This document shows positions 43,201 through 56,304 of a stretch of DNA of 64,000 nucleotides, in pieces. This DNA comes from Hyparrhenia diplandra (taxonomy: Eukaryota > Streptophyta > Magnoliopsida > Poales > Poaceae), in contig JADLZK010009268.1 of the NCBI GenBank assembly GCA_015847255.1, positions 173,121 through 237,120 of the forward strand, written 5' to 3'. A model generated the notes under the pieces. It was not told the DNA's origin, searched no databases, and saw only the letters and a program-made list of their open reading frames with translations. Position 1 is the first letter of the stretch. Each line of letters opens with the position of its first letter. Position numbers and translations under genes: made by a program.

Positions 43201-44981
43201 ACAAGACATGCATTCATTTACGGAAAAGAAAATATAAAGGATATTTCGGTGACGCTGGGGGCCCGCTGGTCGGTGACTCAGAGCGAGGGGAGCGGCGCGG
43301 GCACGGCGGATCTTCACGGCGTTCGTCCTCCGGTGAAACCAAGCACACCTCACGGACTCGTGGTGACAAGATCTATCGATCTAGCCAAGTTTCCCAAGCT
43401 AGTTCGGCGCTAGCGATGTGGACGGCCGGCGTGCGGCGGTGGTCGTCGGCGGGCTCGCGTTTTCCGGTGAGGGAGTGGCAAGCGAACGCGCGCGCATGAG
43501 CATCGGGGCATCAGGGAACCTTCGATGGGCGCTAGGGCGGTGGTTTTGCCGCGGCGGAGAGCTTGGGCGGCGTAACCCGGTGGCGTGGCCGACATCGGCG
43601 TCGGCGGCAGTCGATCCGGCCGAAACGGTGGCTTCTCAGCTTCGATTCATCACGCACGGCGGTTCAGCGAGGCCGAGGCACACATGGGGGCGCACTAAGC
43701 GGCCAAGAAAAGCGGGCCACAGAAGCGCGGAGGCGGGCTTTACCGCGGCGGCGGCCATGGTGGCGCTCGCGGCCTAGCGGCCGCGTTCCGGGGCACCGGG
43801 GCGCGGAAGGCTCGGCAAGCCCGGTGTTCCAAAGATCTACATGGCAAGGCGATTACGGTGCTCACACTAGCATAGACGGAGAGGGTTTGGGCTTGGCTGG
43901 CCCACGGTGAGCTTGCTTGCGCGGCGCTCCGGCGAACGCGCCGGCGGCGAACGCCGATTCATCCGCTCCGAGGGGCTCGATTCGTGTGGACATTGGGTCG
44001 GGGGAAGATGGCGCGGGAGGCGGAGGGTTGGTGGTGCGTGAGGGCGGGCATTGGTGTGGCGGTGGTGGTGCTCGGCGACGGCGATGCCCGACAATGGCCG
44101 CGGCGGCAGCTCATTCCGGGCAGGCTTCTTTGCCGTTTCCGCCGGGGAACAAGGGAAAGGAGGGGGGGGGTGGAGTGCGGCGCAAGGAATGGAGTTTCCC
44201 TTCTCTAAGGCGACGCGGTGCGCGGCGGGTGCCAGGGAAAGCAGCGGACACGTGGCGCCACGCGGCAGGTCGCGGTGGCGGCGTGTGTGGCGGGCCCCTG
44301 TCGGCAAAGGGTAAGGCCGGCGGGCCCTATTTCCCTCCCTCTCCTCTCTGTTTTGGCTGAATACCTCGAAATCCGTGTAGATTCGGGAGAAACTCTAATT
44401 GAACAAAATGATCCTCACGAAATTTGAGCAAAACACATATATAAACTTTTTCCAAACTCGGCCTAGATTTGAAACTACGGTTTGTCGAAGATAAACTACT
44501 CAGGGGATCAAAGAACCCTAATTCCAGCTCAAATCGATCAAACCCGGATTTTTTGACATGAACCACTTTCGGAATCACGTAAGCGGCCTACGACATCTTT
44601 TGATCTACATGAAATTAGCTACACAAGTCATGAAGGGTGCACACACATGCAACAACCCTAGCTAGGACTTTTGAACAAAAGAAGATAAATTACTCACAAA
44701 GTCAAAGCGAGGGTCAAACAAGGTCAAACTACCATTATAAAACATAATTAGAAAACATGAACAACATCAACCTTGCTCTAAAACATCTTATAAATATAAC
44801 TAAGAATAAATAAATATTAAACAACCAATTATGCAAGCATTTCATACATGAAATGATAAGGCAAAAGCACCACATGCAATGATAAGCAAAACATGATATA
44901 AATGCCGGATGCTTGCATGCTAATGATGCTTATGGTATGAAATGCATATGCTAATGACATGATTAACACTAGGGTGTTACA
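40271..44981 (-). repeat. 3' LTR (left) of the giant gypsy element
   Basis: 4711 bp. It is mostly AT-rich with a GC-rich island at 43250-44330. It aligns along its whole length with 51223-55925. A 6-bp indel (AATAAAATTATTAG against AATATTAG, near 42543) and many small differences at CAG/CTG separate the two. Confidence 0.9.
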
Positions 44982-47900
44982 AATCTACCCCCCTTAAAGA
45001 AATCTCGTCGAGAGATTTGGTGTTACTAGCACTTGTTTGAAAAACATGGGATAAGTCTCACGAAAATACTTTTCTACTTCCTACATGGCATCATTCCCAC
45101 CGGGGTCCTCTATGGAATCTTGGACAACCTTAAAATCACTTTACAACTTGCTCTTTCTCGACATCCAAACTCGGATTGGTTATCAAAATAAGTCAAGTTG
45201 ATGTTGACTTGAATTTCTCGGCTTGAATACATTTTCCGGTACTCTCAAGCATTACTCTCGTTGTAACCATGAAAGGAGCGGAAACTTGTCTTCATAAATC
45301 TAGGTAACTGCACTTGCTACGCTAGTCTTTCCTAGATAGGGACCTATCATCTTGATACTAAACTCTCTAGATAAGGGTCTATCAACCTCGGTGCTAACCT
45401 TCTTTTGATTCCAAGCCTTTCATTACTCTTCATGGTTGATGCTTGAGATGATCGTAGTCTCTATCTTGGAATCCAAAAAAATATTACATTGCTTGTCGAC
45501 ATGACCTCTCTAACGTGTTGGAGATTCTTGGCTAAAACTTTGGGATATCTCAACCATTATCGTCTTTGTTGGACTTGAAAGATTCTGGAACTAACATTTG
45601 GTTGAAATAAATAATGTTGAGCTTTAATTTCTTTGCAACTGTTCCAACCATGAGCATTGGTTGCTCTCTTTGATCAATAAAAGTGACACATGTCCATGAA
45701 AGGTGACACTACTCATGGAGATGGTCGACAACTCACTTTTGTCTACCTCTTCCCGTAGTGCGTTAATGTTGATGTCGGTGATCTGTTCTTCCAAAAATCA
45801 TCACATTTGCCATTCAAGGCAAAGCTCAAATTCAAGGATTGTATAAAGATCTTTCAACATGATACGAGAATAGATGACCAAGGAAAGTATACGTAGAAAC
45901 AACACACTAGTGTAGTTTTGACAATGAGTCGCGACTAGTAACGACGATACCAGCGCGTGCCGAGCAACACACCTTGTGCTGCGATCCACGGGGAGGCTCC
46001 CGGTTTCGTCGCGGCACCATCGATTATAAATCACAACACCATAGCAATTCTACAACCAATGTGATATTTACATGCCAGCGATAGACCTTGCATGGATAAG
46101 CATCACATGCAAGTTGGGGTTAAGAAAACAAGAAGTATCACATGATTCAAGAGGCAAAAGAGTGATTTTTAGGAAGATTGATCTACGGTTTCTCTTATCC
46201 TTATTCGTAACATGACGGTCATCAAACATTGGGTATAATTTTCTTCAATCTTGAAGTGGGCTCACATTGTTCCTTGAGTTTTTGATTGATGAAGGAATTG
46301 CTTGTATCTAATTTCATGTCCTTGATTATTTGTCTTCCAAAGGAGCTTCAAACCAAGCGTTATGCACATTGGAGGGTGCATCAAGTTGAATCCTTCTTCT
46401 AGCAATGGGTTGTCAAGGTGCCGCGGTGCCTTCATATTCTAGGCATCTATCTTTGTGATAGCCTTCACCTTGCGCGGATGGTAGGGCACTTCAGGATTGT
46501 CCTAAGGTACCGGCTCTAAATATCTTCTTTGTCTTGTGCATGCCTTGCACGTCTCGAGTGAAGGTCAACTCAAGATTCTTGCATCGGCATAAAGTTGATA
46601 CACTCTCCCAAATACGTTAGGGGCACAAATCCTTCGGAGTATGCACTTATAGCTGAAATTTCGATTCTGTGTGTTGAGTAATTCACCTCATGTTTCCTCG
46701 GTTGCCATGAGGTATAAATAATTACCCATCTCTCTTATATAGGTGCACATCAACACTTGTACCATAGGTATTACAAAACACATCAAAAGGTTCCTCCATG
46801 TCCGTGCGTATAAACACTAGAGTGATTGTTAACAACTCTCGTAAAAGTACAAAAGTCATCACACACTTCGGTGTTTACACGAATTTCTTATCCTTTTTCA
46901 ACAACATTGTCATGGGTTCGGGAATCTTAGGTCGGTTATAAATTTATAACCGACTAAAAGAGAAAGCTCCAAACCATAGTGACAAACGTTATTGTCTTCA
47001 AATTCGTAGTCACTCGGACTAGATTTGGATCCACAGCAACATCATCTTCAAATAGAACATGTTCAAGGAACTACACTTTCTCCAATTAAATTTTCTACTT
47101 GCTGGAACTTAATGTAGCACTGGTGTCCTCTGAAGTCGATCAACGTTATTCTCGGGTGTTCTTCACAGCCTTCATCATTTCTGAATATACCACAATGTTA
47201 TCGATAAACACACTACCACAAAGTTATAACTTGGGCGTGCATTCCAATTTCATTGTGTACATAAAACAAGCTAGAGCATCGTCAGGTCAAAGGTCATGAC
47301 AAATGACTCATAAAGCCTATCTTGTAGAGAAGCGGTCTTTAAAATGTCTTGTGGTCAAATGCGGTATTCTTTGGTATCCCAGATGACGATCGTTCTACTT
47401 AGCATCCGACAATCGACCAAGAGAATGTCAATGCCGAAAATGAATATTTGTTCTTAACTGCTACCGCATTGAGTGGTCGGTAATCCACACACAATCTAGG
47501 GATTGATCCAATAAATCTTGCACCTGTAGCTTCAATTTAGCTAACTCATTTGGTGGCATCCTATATAGCCTCCTAGAAACAGGTGTTAATTCCTGATACT
47601 AATTCTGTCGCAATCTTCACACCTTTAGCTAGAGTATTCCCGACAACTTTCCAGGAAAACATCTGAACTTAACATACCACGATCTAGGTCCAATGTACCG
47701 GTAACTTGCAACACAGCGAAGATATGATGCAATTGGTGTATGATTATCGAGTCCTTTTTCCATCTCGGGAGTCTCTCGGGATAATTGCTCATTTCAAAGT
47801 GTCCATAATTGCTCCCCATTGTATTCGTCCATCTAACTTCCGAACAATGGCATCCTAGCTCCAACGGAACAATACTGCTTGAGAAGCTAAGGTTTGTTAA

Positions 47901-50900
47901 CTCTCAATCTTAATCATTGTCGATTGGATAGGATATCCAAGTTCCAATTTCACTATCTCTCCACAATGCTATTGTATATATGTTCGACTCATAAGCGAAT
48001 GTAAAGATTCGAGGTCAAACAAAACAACAACATTAAAATTTATTGACTAGGCACGCATTGATGGTTCTGACCCTTCTTCTTGGATCTCTTCAAGTATTGG
48101 TGCAATGAGCTTGTTCAAACTTCGGTTTAGTTGGTCTTGTTCTTCCTTGGGTGTGCATAAAAACCATAATAAGTGTCCGGGCTTCTCACAACCATTGTAG
48201 TTGTTTCCCATAAGGGTCTGCACCTAGCACTCTAAGTCATCTTGCTCTTCTATCTTTGGAGTGACATAGGATTTCTTGTACCTAAGGTTTTCATATTGTG
48301 ACTCCTTCGGTGATGGTCCATATTGAAAACTTGCAACTAACAAGGATAGTCGATCAACGGGCGTGGAAGTGTCTTTCTAAGCTAAGCCATCTTCAAAAGG
48401 GGTTCTTCTCGATCCTGGTGGCAACACAACCTGTTGTTATCGTTATCTTTCATATCTGCGGGGCAAGGAAGGTCTTCACCGCGAAATTCCCATGTCATTA
48501 CGTATCTTGCCATTGAGTCCTCTTTGAAACAAACTAACTCCTTGGCTTCAAAATTCTCATACTTTAAGGCATAGCGAGGATTAAATTGTTGAAGGCTTGT
48601 AGGTACCAAGTTATTGGTTTAGCACCTGCGTTGCCCACATAATTTCATCCGCTATCATAGTGATCCCACTAATGCACTTATAAGCCTCACAAAGTTTGTG
48701 TGGCCTGGCCCAGGTAATAGAAATATTAACTGGGTAAATGGCACAATGGTGAGAACACCATATTCCTACTAGTCCATCCAACGGTGGGTGGTATACTTCA
48801 ATCTTCAATATTTCGCCAACCAACATCGACCAAACTTGCTTTCCCATGGTCAAGTTACTTGTCAGCTGCACTGAGGCAGAAAGGGTTTGGTATCTGTGAA
48901 ATCTTTTGGGCTGTTGCACTGATTTCTTCACCCTCATGGTGTCCACAACAACCCTACATGGTGTCGCGCAATACATATTGCGTACTCTCGAGAGCTAGTT
49001 AAAGAACAGCTCACGGTTAATGAGAGAGGGTGGTGGAAAAATTGCGGGTTTTATTCTCGACCGAATGCGGGATCTGCGGTATCTCCACATGTCTTTAGTA
49101 GTGATTACAAGTCGATAATTCCAATGGTGAATATGGATATTAAATTAGAGTTACACTGAATTTATTGAGAAGTCAACAAATAAAGATAACCATAATTTAA
49201 TCATCATATCACCAAAAGCACTCATACACAAAAGGTGTATAGTGTAAGCATAATACACAAAACCCTCATGGGCTCGTATCCTTTACTAAATCCATCGAGG
49301 TGCGTCCGGATATTGAAGTTTGAGTGTTAATCCATTACTTCACTTCCAAAGGATCCGTAGTTAAAATAAAGTCTCATGAGGAGGATTAAGCTAACGATAA
49401 GGCTAAGATACATTTCTCAACCAGGATCACGTGAGAAACTTAACATCTAGCGTACATCTATGAAAACGAGGCATATCTACGGACATCTAATGAGGCGTTC
49501 AACATGTCACCTCCATCATCAGCATCCTCTTCATGGTACGTAAGGATAGTGTGCCTTGAACAACCGATAATACTCCTTTTCCGATAGCTATGTTGTATCT
49601 CATAAATCCTTTGCACACCGCCAAATTTTGCTGTCTCAACTGATCATTCTGACATCTTATTTCCGAAGTCATGTGTCAGAAATGGAAAGACATCGTTCTT
49701 GCTCTTCACTCAAAATCTAAGCCTTTGCTAGGTTGGTCTCCTTATCGGCCATACTATCTAACCTTGGCTTTAGGTCCAACACTCATTTTAGCACTATCGT
49801 AGGGTACTATAGGTTAGTCTTTTCTAGGGTTCGAGCTAATCATTGGCGTTGTAGGTCCAACATCATTGCTTGAGCTGAATTCTTCTTTTTCTCACAATTC
49901 ATGGTGTCTCAATCATTCGACATCTTGTGCGTAGCTTGCAACCTTCGAGTTGCTACTCTGATTTATTTCGCATTCTCTAAAGGCTGCACAGTTAATAGTG
50001 GTTGCTTGTGAAGCATACTAACATTCTGCTGCTAGCACTTCTTGTATTGATCTGCTCTCACTTTAATCTTGTTGGCCACTTCCATAGCATTCTGGCACTA
50101 GTGCTCCTTGCCATCAATGATCCAAAGTGTGACAAACATGGTACTCACGGTCTCGCATAAGCTACCATGCCTTTCATCGAAATTGTACTCTCTGACTGGA
50201 TCCAATTAGCAACACCTTTGGTCATCTCACGAAAAATCGATGTTGTTGTACCCTTCGAGGTTTCTAAGATTTCTTCGTCAGGAGTCTCCGTAGTGAAACA
50301 ACCGCTACTAGGTGGTTCGGTGCAAGGGCCATCGGTAACAAGGTTTGGTGATTTTTGTGAGAGTAAGACTTAAGCTGATCACTTTTATTGAAAAGGGACG
50401 AGTACCTTAACAGGGGACGACCAGAGAAGAAAAGGAAAGAGAGGGAATGCATTTCCATTTTATTTATGTGAATGCACGAATGCGATAACCATTATAAACA
50501 TGATGCATGGGCGTAACTTACGTCCTCACGGCATTAGAAAAGATTAGTTGCTACTCGTTATAAGTGGTGGCACAACCAACGTTCTCTCAAAAAGAAATCA
50601 AGTCATAGCTAGTCGATCTACCCGTTTTGCGTGGTTAGTGTACCCTGCTAGTTTCATTTCAGCCCACAATATTCATGCAATGCATGAATTTAATTTGCAT
50701 ATACCGTCGGGTCCACCCGGCGGCATCGCATACCTTACGGAAAAACACATTTTACACCCGGCACACACGTGTACCCATACACAAGTCTCTGAGGGGCACT
50801 ACCCCACCACGGAGCTCTCAAAACATTTTATTTTTACCCCTAGATCGGCGGTTGTCGATCATGCTCTCACAACTCACATCTTTACCTTGGGCGTAGAGGC

Positions 50901-51222
50901 ATTGAACATCATTTACACGGGGCGTAGAGGTATTTCGATCCATACATGACTACTCAAGTGAATAGCCCGTACTCATCGGCGCCACGGCAACCCAAAGACA
51001 AACAACAAAATATGATGCATAACCCAACCCAAGTTAGTAAAGCCACCCGACCGCCCTTAATTGGGCATAAAGGGGTATGACCATGGCACTATTAATTTTG
51101 CAAATCTTTTACTCACACCACCGAAAAGATTTTATTTCGCAAAAATTTTCACAAAAGATTAGTGGTTCATTTTAATTTAAACATCGGATCGGATTTTAAG
51201 TACTGAACTAAGCTCGATGCGG
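44982..51222 (-). pseudogene. Degenerate gypsy gag-pol interior
   Basis: Read on the minus strand, 47430-47500 gives LCVDYRPLNAVAVKNKYSF and 47169-47213 gives VFIDNIVVYSEMMK, the first and the active-site blocks of a Ty3/gypsy RT (normally FIDDILVYS). Residues VAVDPNLVRV follow at about 47020. The spacing is right for RT on this strand. The rest is too broken to assign domains. gag would lie at higher coordinates and integrase at lower. No open frame exceeds about 120 codons. Confidence 0.75.
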
Positions 51223-54200
51223 TTGTGGTGTGCGAGCCGACCAATTTATAAGAAATCAAGTATAATTCGCAATTACCGAAAGCAATCGCGGTCTACACTT
51301 GAGTCCATATAAACCCGGTATTCCGAAATCTCCGAGTGATTTCAAACTCATCAACAACACAACAAGGATCGTTGAGCTCGGTAGTTCAAATCGCGGGTAT
51401 CTTAAACCAAATTCAATATATTATAATCGAGTGCGATGAACACATTTGTTTACAAAGTAGTTGAGTGCGGAAGCAATAGATTTCGAAAACCAAATAGTTG
51501 TACAACGGAAATAAAATAAGATAGTGCCAACATAGTGTCATCCATGTATCAAGCATGAGACAGGGAAAATATGGAGATTGCCATGCCCTAGGCATTATTC
51601 TTCACCACAAGAACACACAACCGGCTCGAATCATGCTAGACGGAGTCACCGCAACATCGGGAATTAACCCGTGAGTACTCAATTGTACTCGCAAGACTTA
51701 CCCGTGCAAAACCGAGAAAATAAGGAAAAGACTCCAAGGATCATGCTTGGCTTTATCGGAGTCGGGCGACTCACATTTAATTTCAGAAAATAAGGTTGAT
51801 TAGTGAGCCTACACATACTATTTGAATTCTTCCAAGTTAAAAGGTTATTTATTATATACATAACCATAGATCTGTATAGTCAAGATTAATCACATGCTCG
51901 AGTAGTATAAATAACAACATAAGTAACTTGATCAGAATTATATTTGCTGCAACATGATAATAACATATATTGTAATAATTAGACTACATTGCCGTTGAAG
52001 CAACCCGGGTTCTCACTATCCAAGAGAGATGGCGATTGAATCGATTTGCAAACCCGGTGGCGAATACCTGTCATAAACCGGGCCTACTAGATCAAGGTAG
52101 ACCCGATCACTCCCGGGGCGTTACGGGGCGTAAAGTCTCGGTCTTCTTGGCTACCCCTTCCTCCTCGAGCACCCAAGTGAGCGTAAGCAACGAGCACGAC
52201 CCCTCGTGCGCATCTTCTTGTGCCCGATTAACCACACCAACCATCACCGGAGGAGGAGCGATAAAGCGAGCATGGGCGGCCCCTAACATTCCCACGAGCC
52301 GTGGCTCACGACCCCACCGGGCCTACTATATGAGCAGTATGCGTTCAACTTCCGACCACGGCCCGACAAAGTATGAGTCCTTAATCGATCGGATGGAAAG
52401 ACCACAATATCCATCCAATCTAAGCATGTTTTATTATTCAGGTTCTCAAGAAGCGGCTTGTTAGTCACCCATGTGACTAACCACAAACATCCTCTCAAGT
52501 GACCAGGAATCACCGTCTCACGCAATCACCATCGCGAGCATTTATAACCTAGACCTCTAAATAGGATAGGATAGCAACTTCAACAAGGATTTACGTGCAT
52601 CAACGGTTTCAACCACTTTTTTAAACTTAATGCATCAACATATAAAAGGGACGCAACACAATTTAGTTAGAAAGCATAGGAAAGGCTGGCATGCACCAGG
52701 GGCTTGCCTTGAAGAGGGTTAGAAGGTGCCTTGGGCACTTCAACAGCTTGACGACACGCCCGCTTCTTCTTCCGGAACCTCCTCTTGCTGCACTTCTAGA
52801 TGTGGACCTCTCCTTCCCATTTGTTCCTCGATTTCCTCGCGCTCTCTTTCCTTCGATCCAATATGAATATGTATGCAAGGATAATTATTAAGGAATGCAT
52901 GATTGACAAGGAATGGGTGAATGCATTATGATATAAGATATTAGTAAGTGGATATCTCTTCCATGAGAAACACAATTATAACTACGCAAGAAACCCTAAT
53001 AATCTACATCAAGCAAAACACCCTAATTCACTAATCACTAGAAAATGGCAGCTAGACATCTTTGTCACTAAAAACAGATCACCACAGGGGAGTTCTATAA
53101 CTCCAAATGCAGCAAACGAATACTCGTTGGAAAGCTAACGAAATTTCCTACAAAACATTCCATATCACCCTGACCTGATTCAGTCATCCACAGCCTTGAA
53201 AACAGCAAAAACAGAGACTCTATTTTCAGGCAACCTACAACTTACAAAGTCTACTATAAATCACTCAAGCATGTACTTCCTCTAGGACTTTTCCAGCACG
53301 CATACCAAGTCATAATCTATCAAATAAACTTACTGGTCAAGCCAAAAGATAAACTAATGCACATGAAATGATATTCCCTAAACAAACACTACACATGCAC
53401 ACTTTAAATATAAAAGCTAGAATTAAACTAGTTTACCAAAAACACAACACTATCAAACTAGGCATACCAACAGGCCCTAAACATGCTAGTAACAACTAAT
53501 AAAATTATTAGCACACATTACTCTAATGTAAACATATACTTCTAGGCTATTTTCTATGCAACATAATTATGATAAATACATAAACACCTCAGGAAATTCT
53601 ACAAAAATTACCAGAGCATCCTACTGACATAGCAAGGCTATCAAAAAAAATATCATAGCAAGATCATGCATATACTGTCCTACACAAAAATCACTAGGAG
53701 GCAATGAAATATGAGGTGAAAATACTTTGTACTAAGAAAAGTGTCAGAGAACAGATTTCTGAGTATTACAAGCTACTAAAACCTATCAAAACCAATCACA
53801 CCAAGTCTCACATCCAAAACCCTAGTAATTATTTTTCTATGAATTTCCTAAGAAAGCATGGTAAATAACACATAAATCAAAAATGACATTTCCACCACAG
53901 AACATAGGGTCAAACATATTTTTCCCATGATGCACATCACAAAACATGAACATTTTGTACAGGGACCACTATTTTATCATGCATCAAAAGAAAGATACAC
54001 ATTTATCTATTTTCATGGCATTTACTAGCATAAATATAAATAAATATAAAAACTATCAGAAACTGCCATTTCATATTTTTCTATCATAGATCAGACAATA
54101 ACAAGCATGAAAAAATTTGTCTCACTCAATTTGGAGCTAAAATGACCAAGATATGAAATAAACAAGACATGCATTCATTTCTGGAAAAAGAAAATATAAA

Positions 54201-55925
54201 GGATATTTCGGCTGACAGCTGGGGCCCGCTGGTCAGTGACTCAGAGCAGGGGAGCGGCGCGGGCACGGCGGATCTTCACCGGCGTTCGTCCTCCTGCGAA
54301 ACCAAGCACACCTCTGGACTCGTGGTGACAAGATCTATCGATCTAGCCAAGTTTCCCAAGCTAGTTCGAGCGCTAGCTTGATCGACGGCGGACGGCAGCG
54401 TGCGGCGGCGGTGGTCGTCGCCGGGCTCGCGTTTTCCGGCGAGGGAGTGGCAAACGAACGCGCGCATGAGCATCAGGGCATCCAGGGGAACCTTCGATGG
54501 GCGCTAGGGCGGTGGTTTGCACGGCGGAGAGCTTCGGCGGCGTGCGCGCGCGGCGGTGGCCACGGACACGGAGTCGGCGGCGAGTCGATCCGGCGAAACG
54601 GTGGCTTCTCGGCTCGATTCATCCTGCACAGCGGTTCAGAGGGGTGAGGCACACATGGGGCGCAATAAACGGCCAAGAAAAAACGGGCCACAGAACGCGG
54701 AGGCGGGCTTTACCGCGACGGCGGCCATGGTGGCGCTCACGGCGGCGCAGCCGCGTTCCGGCGGGAAGGCTCGACCGACTGGTGTTCCAGCATCTACACG
54801 GCGAGGCGATTCTGGTGCTCACACTATCACGGACGGAGAGGGTTTGGGCTTGGCTGGCCACGGTGAGCTTGCTCGCGGCGGCGCTCCGGCGAGATGCGCC
54901 GGCGGCGGAAACGCTGATTCATCCGCTCCAGGGCTCGATTCGTGTGGACATTGGGTCGGGGAGATGGCGCAGGAGGCGGAGGGGTTGGTGGTGCGCGAGG
55001 ACGGGCGTTCGTGTGGCGGTGGTGGTGCTCGACGACGGCGATGCCGGCAATGGCGCGGCGGCCGCGTCGCTGCTGGCTGCTGCTGCCGTTTTCCTTCGGG
55101 AACAAGGGAAAGGAGGGGCGGGGGTGGAGTGCGACGCAAGGGATGGAGTTTCCCTTCTCTAAGACGGCACGGCGCGCGGCAGGGTGCCAGGGAAACGCGG
55201 ACACGCGGCGCACGCGGCAGGTCGCGGTGGCAGGCGTGACGGTGGCCCTGTCGGCAAGGGTGAGGCCGACAGGCCCTATTTCCTCCTCTCCTCTCTGTTT
55301 TGGCTGAATACCTCGAAATCCGTGCAGATTCAGGAGAAACTCTAATTGAACAAAATGATCCTCACGAAATTCTGAGCAAAACACATATATAAACTTTTTC
55401 CAAACTCGGCCTAGATTTGAAACCGGTTTGTCGAAGATAAACTACTCCGGGGATCAAAAGAACCTAATTCCGGCTCAAATCGATCAAACTTGGATTTTTC
55501 GACATGAACCACTCAGAATCACGTAACTGGCCTATGACATCTTTTTGATCTACATGAAATTAGCTACACAAGTCATGAAGGGTGCACACACATGCAACAA
55601 CCCTAGCTAGGACTTTTGAACAAAAGAAGATAAATTACTCACAAAGTCAAACAGGGTCAAACAAGGTCAAACTACCATTATAAAACATAATTAGAAAACA
55701 TGAACAACATCAACCTTGCTCTAAAACATCTTATAAATATAACTAAGAATAAATAAATATTAAACAACCAATTATGCAAGCATTTCATACATGAAATGAT
55801 AAGGCAAAAAGCACCACATGCAATGATAAGCAAAACATGATATAAATGACGGATGCTTGCATGCTAATGATGCTTATGGTATGAAATGCATATGCTAATG
55901 ACATAATTAACACTAGGGTGTTACA
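51223..55925 (-). repeat. 5' LTR (right) of the giant gypsy element
   Basis: 4703 bp, the upstream LTR in the sense of the element. The inner edge differs from the outer one by a few bases (TTGTGGTGTGCGAGCC against TTGTGACAGAGCC), so the limit is good to within about 3 bp. Confidence 0.9.
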
Positions 55926-56304
55926 AGTGGTATCGGAGCCGGTTCAATAATCAAAACCCACAACAAGTCCCCCCGTAGGGTCACACAAAAGACGAGGGAG
56001 CAGATTACGGGGTGACAAACGTCTTGGCCACATAGAAATGTGAGTTAAAGAGTTGGGTCCATTGTGTGACCGGGTGGCGGAGAGAAATTGATGGTAGTTA
56101 GTCTCACATCGGTAATTGATGGTGGCGGAGCACAACATATAAGGGAGGGTGGTTCTTACCTATCGAGGCTAGTCTTTTTAGGTTGAGTTAGACCCATGAC
56201 CTTGATATATTGTGGCTCAAGGAGTGGCACCGCCCGGCAGGTGGGCGGGCCAACTCCAAGGAACCTAGGGGCACCGAGCGGAGGAGTCGGGTCCGGTTCC
56301 AACA
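55926..56304 (+). mobile_element. TRIM array, right part (internal and last LTR)
   Basis: It begins with the primer site AGTGGTATCGGAGCC and continues through the internal segment (about 163 bp) into a fifth LTR (56089-56304) that ends GGTTCCAACA. AAGAT follows, compared with GAGAT before the first LTR at 39042, four of five bases. The sequence after it aligns with the 3' flank of CRK-A (AAGATAGGTGC at 17141), so the array was inserted downstream of CRK-B. Confidence 0.82.

Larger units (their letters stand above)
40271..55925 (-). mobile_element. 15.65-kb Ty3/gypsy element with 4.7-kb LTRs
   Basis: Two near-identical repeats, 40271-44981 and 51223-55925, bound a 6.2-kb interior. AGTGG lies on both sides (40266-40270 and 55926-55930), a perfect 5-bp duplication inside the TRIM primer site. 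On the minus strand the LTR starts TGTAACACCCTAGTG and ends in CACA. Next to the left LTR the minus strand reads AAGGGGGGTAGATT (polypurine tract). Next to the right LTR it reads GCATCGAGCTTAG, a degraded Met-type primer site. The interior encodes gypsy RT fragments on the minus strand. The TGTAACACCC start and very long LTR suggest a Tekay/Del-like chromovirus, an inference. It is inactive. Confidence 0.9.

Noticed and set aside
54380..55310. Open frames of 200-240 codons in the right LTR, and their equivalents at 43400-44360
   Set aside because: They lie in a GC-rich LTR island, are open on both strands, are not conserved in frame between the two LTRs and match no family.
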